Shown here one piece after another: positions 6,292 to 10,958 of a stretch of 10,958 nt of DNA; the stretch's first letter is position 1, and each line of letters starts with the position of its first letter. The notes beneath the pieces were generated by a model that was given only the letters and a program-made list of their open reading frames with translations, ran no database searches and was not told where the DNA came from. The position numbers and the translations under genes were made by a program. The stretch spans positions 1 through 10,958 of the forward strand of contig JAUJNC010000171.1 in the NCBI GenBank assembly GCA_030446525.1, read 5' to 3'. This stretch comes from Armatimonadaceae bacterium (lineage in GTDB: Bacteria > Armatimonadota > Armatimonadia > Armatimonadales > Armatimonadaceae).

Positions 6292-6835
6292 ATGGGCGGT
6301 CTGGGGGTGGGCGCTGGCGCTGGCACGACAAGGCGCAGACCGTGGACGACGGGCTGACGCTCGACCTGGGCAAGCTGCTGCGGGACGGCCTGCTGACGCC
6401 GAACCGCTGGGGGACGCTGACCTGGACCAGCACGCGGACCGGGTATCGCCTCGGTCGGCTACCGCGTCGAGCCCGCCGACGACGACGGCCTGACGCTCAC
6501 GCTCGACTACCACGCGATCCGCGGGACGGTGTATGACGTGACCGAGCCGATCGCGTTGCGCGACGCGGCAGCGCAACGCAACGGGGCAGGCGCTGGTGGT
6601 TCCACCTGCCCCGCCTGCGGCGCCGCTGCGCCAAGCTGCGCCGCCCGACCGCCGCTACTTCTGGTGCCGCCTCTGCAGGGCCTGACCTACGCCAGTTGCC
6701 AGGAGAACCACAAGTATGACGCGCTGTTTCAGGGTATGGGCTGGGACCCCGGCGATCGGCCGGCGACTGGAGCGGCACTGGAAGGCCGAAAGCGCGCGAT
6801 GGGCGCGCGGCACAACCCGTCGGCGGCGGCGGTGA
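6292..6835 (+). pseudogene. Zinc-ribbon protein 2, tandem paralog of the gene at 5416, frame-shifted
   Basis: The ATG at 6292 has a GGAGGGG Shine-Dalgarno. Read across indels, the product begins M-G-G-L-G, then G-R-W-R-W-H-D-K-A, V-D-D-G-L-T-L-D-L-G-K-L-L and L-T-P-N-R-W-G-T-L-T-W-T. It continues with V-G-Y-R-V-E-P-A-D-D-D-G-L and T-L-D-Y-H-A-I-R-G-T-V-Y-D-V-T. A zinc ribbon follows with C-P-A-C (6607-6618) and C-R-L-C (6665-6676), then L-T-Y-A-S-C-Q-E-N-H-K-Y. The order and spacing match the upstream gene (L-D-Y, W-E-D-V/Y-D-V-T, two C-x2-C pairs, G-L-A-Y-Q-S/A-L-T-Y-A-S), so the two are tandem paralogs. The likely end is the TGA at 6833-6835 after W-A-R-G-T-T-R-R-R-R. This gives about 180 residues. 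Function is not known. Confidence 0.6.
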
Positions 6836-7212
6836 CGAAGGCTCACCGATCTTCGCGCATCCTGAACCGCGAGCGCATGACCTCGCCGCGCTCCTGGCGA
6901 CCCTCCCGGCGGGCAGCGGCGGGTCGCGGCGGCGTTCGTCGCCGAGCAGTGGGGATGCATCAGGGGAACGGGCGCGGTGCTCGGCGTCCGCATCGGGACA
7001 GTGCATCGCCACCTGGCGCGCCTCTGCCAGCGACGCTCTGGGGTTTACGCCGGCGCTGATGGCGGTGCGGCGCGACCAACTCGCCGGCCGGTACGACTGG
7101 GCGCTGCCAAGAGGCGAAGACGCGGCGCACGCTGCCGCTGTACGTGCGTCAGCACGTCCTGGTCCTTGCCAGCGGTAGGCAGGTGGCCGGAATGCTACGT
7201 CGGGGTGAATAA
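6832..7212 (+). pseudogene. Small helix-turn-helix protein, frame-shifted
   Basis: A GTG at 6832 overlaps the preceding gene's TGA (GTGA), so translational coupling is likely. The total length of 381 nt is exactly 127 codons, but local frame changes are needed. Segments in order are S-P-I-F-A-H-P-E near 6842-6865, H-D-L-A-A-L-L-A-T-L-P-A-G-S (about 6876-6917) and F-V-A-E-Q-W-G near 6937-6957. A helix-turn-helix G-A-V-L-G-V-R-I-G-T-V-H-R-H-L-A-R-L (about 6974-7026) follows, with Y-D-W-A-L-P after it. It ends Y-V-R-Q-H-V-L-V-L-A-S-G-R-Q-V-A-G-M-L-R-R-G-E before TAA at 7210-7212. The HTH is of the LuxR/sigma-like kind, suggesting a transcription regulator of the element. The exact family is not recognised. 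Confidence 0.5.
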
Positions 7213-7238
7213 CGTTTGAGATACCGGCTGGTTAGAGT

Positions 7239-8229
7239 CTACGCGCAGTTGTCTGCCCTCAACGAAAACAAGTCGATGTCCATATAGTCTCGGAGGAACG
7301 TTACACACCAATGGTTTCCGGCACCTGTGCCGCGAGGGCAATTACCTTTCGGCGCGAAAGCGATGTCTGGCTAGATCGCGGGTAGTCGTAATGAAGCACC
7401 TGCTAGCGCGTAGCGGAACTCGTGTCAGGGAGTTGCGCGGGGTTACGCTTTGACCTCAACAATACTCCCAAAGTTGAAGTCTACCAGGAGATCGACCGAT
7501 CGCGGGTCGTCGAATACGTCCTCCTTTCGCTCGACAAGTATTCCCGATGAGGATTACCATTAGTGCGTGGAGACGGTGCTGACTCGCTCAGCAAGCCCGG
7601 CATCGTAAGACGCGTCAGCCAGTTTGTCAACCCGCGGCTACTACCGGAATTCTCGATCGACGAGGAAAGGTGCTAGAGATCGAAAGGCCGCAAGGCGATA
7701 TCGCCTCTGTCGCACCAACCGTGCCAGTTCACGCGATCACTGCTTCTGCCCCCACCAATGACTGCCGCAGCGGCCTCAGTTCCTCCACAGTCTGTGGGAT
7801 TAGCGCGACGCCAAGTGAAAGTGAGCCGAATTGGGCATACCAAGATAGCCGGTCATCCACGTCAGCATTCCTGGAGTCCAGAATGGCGCGTCATCTTCAA
7901 TACAAGGAACATATCTCGTCGATATCCGTCGCTTGACTCGCCGCATATGCCGGCATGCGCCGCCCTACTTCACTGATCCTTCGAAGAAGGCGTGAGGCGC
8001 AGAAACCAGTCCGGTCCTGCGCGTTCCGTCGCCCGCGCCCCCATAGCGGGTAACTTTGCCCCGCCACTGCCCGACGAAGCGCGATGATGGCGTCAGTACA
8101 GGCATTGGTATCGGCATGCGTCGAGCATCGCATGAGATACCGCTGTATGTCATCAACATTAAGCCGAGCGACCTCCCCACGGCGATCGAGATCACGCAAC
8201 ACGCCAAAATAGGACGCCGAACTAAGCAC
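7239..8229 (-). pseudogene. Predicted PD-(D/E)XK endonuclease, candidate restriction enzyme, frame-shifted
   Basis: The proposed GTG start (8229-8227) follows AGGAG and overlaps the stop of the upstream gene. The N-terminal part reads S-Y-F-G-V-L-R-D-L-D-R-R-G-E-V and L-N-V-D-D-I-Q-R-Y-L. Frames between about 7990 and 7700 are ambiguous, but one gives L-I-P-Q-T-V-E-E-L-R-P-L. The C-terminal part is clearer: T-R-L-T-M-P-G-L-L-S-E-S, then D-D-P-R-S-V-D-L-L-V-D-F. The catalytic E-V-K-A follows (D at 7493-7491, E at 7457-7455, K at 7451-7449), then R-N-S-L-T-R-V, A-L-A-G and Y-D-Y-P-R. It ends near F-L-R-D-Y-M-D-I-D-L-F-S-L with TAG at 7241-7239. D-x(n)-E-x-K followed by a basic helix and a Y-D-Y element is PD-(D/E)XK-like. 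Sitting downstream of a cytosine methyltransferase, it is the best candidate for the cognate restriction enzyme. The length of about 330 residues suits a type II enzyme. Confidence 0.5.
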
Positions 8230-8709
8230 TGCACTCCTGTGAGTCGCTGTAGCTCGGCGAGATTTGGACATTCTCTAATGCGGTCCCTCGTAGCTCGGCT
8301 CTCAGCCCTCCATCAATCGTTAATTTGTGCCCGTTGGATACTGGTAGCGCAAGGCTTGAAGCGTCATTTGCCTCGTGAAGCTGATTTCCTCATCGAGGTA
8401 CGCTAAGCCGAGGTGTGAAGGGTGTGATGTCCCGTTGGATTCGTGGAGAAAGATAAACCCGAGAACAAGCTGAGGTTTTGTTGGTAATCCCTCCCGCGTC
8501 CGCCCTACCTGTCGCTGCGATAATTCAGGGTGAGAAGCCCCTTAGCCTCGATGTAGCTTGTGATTTGGTTGCCTGGGTCGGTGGAATTGGCGAACGTCGC
8601 TGCGGCAGGGAGAGGGCATGAGGTTGTCATTATTGACTACCCCCATATGCTGCGTGAGGCTCAGGTATAGCCCTGGTAAGGCGGGGTGGGGGAATGTGGA
8701 CAGCGGCAT
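8222..8709 (-). pseudogene. Unrecognised protein between methyltransferase and nuclease, frame-shifted
   Basis: AGGAG (8722-8718) begins immediately after the methyltransferase TGA, and an ATG lies at 8709-8707. The first frame reads M-P-L-S-T-F-P-H-P. Coding then moves to N-S-T-D-P-G-N-Q-I-T-S-Y-I-E-A-K-G-L-L near 8570-8530, to L-P-T-K-P-Q-L-V-L-G-F-I-F-L-H-E near 8490-8440 and L-D-E-E-I-S-F-T-R-Q-M near 8395-8365. It ends H-K-L-T-I-D-G-G-L-R-A-E-L and S-P-S-Y-S-D-S-Q-E-C-S-A before TAG at 8224-8222. The span is about 162 residues. I do not recognise the family. Placement inside the operon suggests a restriction-modification accessory or specificity protein, or part of the nuclease. The stop overlaps the next start by 8 nt. 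Confidence 0.45.
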
Positions 8710-8722
8710 TGTCGGCTCTCCT

Positions 8723-9830
8723 TCACTCGACTTGCAGCGCCCTTGCTATCTTCCGTCCCACCTCGAATACAACTAGCGGCGGAACGGCGTTGCCAATTTG
8801 GCGGTACTGGTTTGTACCCGGGCCATGGAAGACGTACCAATCAGGAAGCTGCAACCTGGCCGCCTCATGAGCAGTAATGACCCGCGGCTCGTATGGGTGG
8901 ATATGGGGTCGCCCCCCGCCCAGCACTCGAGCCCACGAGAACGGTACACCGGATGGGCGCGCGGGGTGAATTCGGTCGGTGTGATCGGTCTTATCGCGCC
9001 CGCCTTGCAATGTTCGCTCGTAGCGGGCGCGTACCCGGTCTCCATGGAGGCGAATCACATGGTTGGAGTAGTCCCTCAACTGCTTGGAGCGCCCAAGTGC
9101 TAGAGGCTCTGCAGTTGCCCTCCGCTACCAATTCCGCCGCTCCTGGTCCCGTGGGGCGCATGGAAGTCGAGACGGCTTGTCTTCCCGGAGGCCGACGACC
9201 AGCACGCGCTCTCGAACCTGCGGAATACCGACCAAGTGGCGTTGAGCTTTCTCCAGTGCAAATGGTAGCCGGTAACCTCCCTGCGTAGTCACAGCGGGCG
9301 CTTTAATCCTCGCCCTTGTTGACGGTGAGCAAACCAGGCACATTCTCGAAGAGGAACGCCTGCGGCTTAATCTCCGCGATCAGCTCGAGTACTTCCAGCG
9401 CAAGCTTTCCGCGTGGGTCGTCGAGCGATCCACGGCGACCGGGAATGCTGAAGGCTTGGCATGGGGGCGGCAGCTGCAAGTCAATGTTCTGTGTACCCGC
9501 CATGTCACACATCATCGCGCCGTTCAACTTCATGGCATCCTCAACACATGAAACGGCGTGCGGCAGATTGTTTACGACGGTTTGAACGAAATCGCAGTCA
9601 AGTCGTTAACCACTAGTGACTGAAAGCCAGCGAAGCCAAGGCCAAGGTCGAGCCCCGCCGCCGCAGAAGAAGCTGATGAGATTGAACTGCGGTTGGGCCA
9701 GCATTTGACGATCGAAAGTGTCCAATCGCCTCAGGCGGTAAGGGTTCCTGTCTTCCGGCTCCGTAACCAACCGCAGCATGCCCTCCAGCGACTCAGCCAG
9801 CAGGCGCTCGTCGAACAGTGGCAGCGCCAC
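8723..9830 (-). pseudogene. C5-cytosine DNA methyltransferase, frame-shifted
   Basis: The ten-motif order of the family is visible over about 369 residues. An N-terminal extension of about 50 residues is followed by motif I, N-L-I-S-F-F-C-G-G-G then L-D-L-G-L-G-F-A-G-F (about 9685-9620). Motif IV is P-P-C-Q-A-F-S (about 9470-9450), containing the catalytic Cys. Motif VI is F-E-N-V-P-G (about 9350-9335), and motif VIII is G-I-P-Q-V-R-E-R-V (about 9230-9205). A target-recognition region follows. Motifs IX and X read R-V-I-T-A-H-E-A-A-R-L-Q-L-P-D-W-Y and Q-I-G-N-A-V-P-P (8890-8776). It transfers a methyl group from S-adenosylmethionine to cytosine C5 in a specific DNA site, which cannot be told from sequence. 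Indels fall near 9650, 9600, 9310, 9250 and 9090. The GTG start abuts the glycosylase stop with no gap. Confidence 0.85.
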
Positions 9831-10525
9831 TTATCTTGGGACTTCTTTACTTCGACGGCCAGGCCCTCCCTCTAACCAGGCGTAGTCGCAGATAGCCCTG
9901 ACCGGGCACACGTCGCATCTCGGATTGGTTGGACGCGGGCAAATCGACCTAAATCAGGATCGCAGGTTATTCCTTGCTTTCGCCATTCCAACTCCACTCG
10001 CGAAACAATTGGTGCCCGTGTAGGATGGCGTCGTGCTGGTGCGGGGATACTGGGAACGCGACGAAAGATGCACAGGACATGCTCGTCAATGACCGCGTCC
10101 ACCTCCCAAAGTGCTAGCACTCTCGTTGCTGCAGAGTACGTATGGACCAACGCCAGAAGCTCTCGCAGCTCCTCTGGAAAAGCACGCGCCCTTCTCTGAG
10201 AATGTGCGAAGCGCAGAAATGACTTGAAGTTGACCAACCCGGCGCGGCAAGCCGAGCGGCTGGAGAGATATGCGCGACCTCTCCTGCATCGGCCACAGAC
10301 AAATCCTCCCGTTGAGGGGAAGCGAAGAAAAGCTCCGCCGATGCAGCTGCGACCTTCTCTGCATTCGTGCGCTGGCAGAACCTCACAGACGGTTACGAAG
10401 TACAAGTCGGAGCTGTCGCGCCACTTGAATGGCCTGAGCGTTGGATCGTACCAAGCAGTCAGCGCGGTAGTGAACGCAGCACGACGCTCCTCCTCGCGTG
10501 TCGATGTGGGGTGAGCAAGAGCCAT
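9831..10525 (-). pseudogene. HhH-GPD base-excision DNA glycosylase (T:G mismatch / MutY-like), frame-shifted
   Basis: The product of about 231 residues starts at ATG 10525-10523. It shows the HhH-GPD pattern: L-T-A-W-Y-D-P-T-L-R-P-F-K-W-R, then F-V-T-V-C-E-V-L and, after a shift, Q-R-T-N-A-E-K-V-A-A-A. Next come L-G-L-P-R-R-V-G-Q-L-Q-V-I and A-L-V-H-T-Y-S-A-A (the HhH region). V-D-A-V-I-D-E-H-V follows, carrying the catalytic-type aspartate. The C-terminus is CPRPTNPRCDVCPVRAIC (9941-9888), a [4Fe-4S] signature; by my count the first spacing is C-x7-C rather than C-x6-C. The Tyr in H-T-Y-S-A-A falls where endonuclease III has its Lys, as in monofunctional TDG-type enzymes. The length lacks MutY's C-terminal domain. 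The TAA abuts the methyltransferase GTG, so it likely repairs T:G mismatches made by deamination of 5-methylcytosine. Adenine glycosylase is the alternative. Confidence 0.8.
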
Positions 10526-10527
10526 CT

Positions 10528-10704
10528 CTATATGCCTGCCTGCCTGCTTTCCCTCTGCCGGGCGAAAGCCGCCATTAGCCGCTTGCCACCATTGCCATCA
10601 TCGCCGGAAACCGAAAGATCTGTACGTTCTCTCACCGTCCGGGATTGCCTGCATGCATCCTCGTTCTTGACTAGCAACTGTCTGAGACGAGTCCTGGAGT
10701 TCAT
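10528..10704 (-). CDS. Possible small ORF upstream of the glycosylase
   Basis: A 58-codon frame opens with ATG (10704-10702), M-N-S-R-T-R-L-R-Q-L-L-V-K-N-E, and ends with TAG 2 nt before the glycosylase ATG. The product is basic and polar with no recognised domain. An upstream in-frame ATG at 10761-10759 would lengthen it. The tight junction and the weak ribosome binding site of the glycosylase suggest a coupled leader gene. Without a homolog it may not be translated. Confidence 0.35.
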   Translation of the reverse strand: MNSRTRLRQLLVKNEDACRQSRTVRERTDLSVSGDDGNGGKRLMAAFARQRESRQAGI

Positions 10705-10753
10705 TCTACTGGGCAGAGGGCATAGCGCGGGGGCGGGCACAGTGCCGCCACGG

Positions 10754-10958
10754 TCAGGCATAGTCCGCAGCGAGGGCGGCGACCGCCAGGGTCGCGCCGC
10801 GCATTACGACGTTCTCGGGGAGGTCGAGGGGGAAGTAGCGCGCCGCGCGGGACAGGGGCGCGATGGCGCCGAACGCCCGAGCCCTCGCGCTCCGGCGGCG
10901 CTCGACGGCCCAGGTGCTTGCACATCCCGGTCTGGACGTATCCCCGATCGGACGTGCG
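10754..10958 (-). CDS. C-terminal fragment, possible SWIM-type zinc-finger protein
   Basis: The gene enters from the right edge and ends at TGA (10756-10754). The last part reads F-G-A-I-A-P-L-S-R-A-A-R-Y-F, P-L-D-L-P-E-N-V-V-M-R-G-A-T-L and A-A-L-A-A-D-Y-A in one frame. Near the edge another frame gives Y-V-Q-T-G-M-C-K-H-L-G-R. The C-K-H, with a degraded C-P-D-like start before it, resembles the second half of a SWIM zinc finger (C-x-C...C-x-H). At least one indel separates the two pieces. The SWIM call is tentative because the first cysteines lie at or beyond the edge. Base composition is GC-rich again, unlike the operon to its left. Confidence 0.45.
   Translation of the reverse strand, partial: ARPIGDTSRPGCASTWAVERRRSARARAFGAIAPLSRAARYFPLDLPENVVMRGATLAVAALAADYA

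Noticed and set aside
7670..7936. An 88-codon plus-strand frame in the right half
   Set aside because: It is Ser/Thr/Pro-rich without a domain, and the minus strand carries better protein-like segments belonging to the nuclease operon.
1..10958. CRISPR array, tRNA, rRNA or insertion sequence
   Set aside because: I saw no regularly spaced repeats, no cloverleaf or rRNA-like sequence, and no transposase motif or terminal inverted repeats by eye.

Overview
The window looks like accessory (mobile) DNA from a high-GC bacterium: GTG starts are common, Shine-Dalgarno sites are strong, and the central genes have heavy G/C at third codon positions. The host cannot be named. A Chloroflexota- or actinobacteria-like host is a low-confidence guess from the style of the replication genes.

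Left end, plus strand (1-1352): the last 57 codons of one gene, then a complete 319-aa gene with a homologous C-terminus. They form a tandem pair of DNA-binding-like proteins that end in a GGRPRK basic motif. A two-part inverted repeat lies between them.

Centre, plus strand (1481-7212): a compact, very GC-rich replication cassette. In order it holds a small excisionase-type HTH protein, an archaeo-eukaryotic-type primase, an unresolved coding tract, a phage/plasmid-type ATPase/helicase with a C-terminal Cys4 finger, and a small PD-(D/E)XK nuclease resembling a Holliday junction resolvase. After a repeat-rich intergenic region come two tandem zinc-ribbon proteins and a small HTH protein. The likely role is self-replication of a mobile element; no integrase is in view.

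Right half, minus strand (7239-10704): a lower-GC island read right to left. It holds a possible small ORF, a HhH-GPD mismatch DNA glycosylase with an iron-sulfur signature, a C5-cytosine DNA methyltransferase, an unrecognised protein, and a PD-(D/E)XK nuclease. Start/stop junctions are nearly all abutting or overlapping, so it reads as one operon. The best interpretation is a type II restriction-modification system with its own T:G repair enzyme, the glycosylase repairing deaminated 5-methylcytosine. At the right edge is the end of another minus-strand, GC-rich gene with a possible SWIM-type zinc finger.

From about 2.4 kb onward nearly every gene is interrupted by single-base frameshifts. 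Family motifs survive in alternating frames, so these genes were pieced together by following conserved motifs across frames. Both AT-richer and GC-rich genes are affected, including a methyltransferase with nearly intact motifs. That pattern fits uncorrected sequencing indels better than decay, but the sequence alone cannot decide. Gene ends and products in these stretches are therefore approximate.
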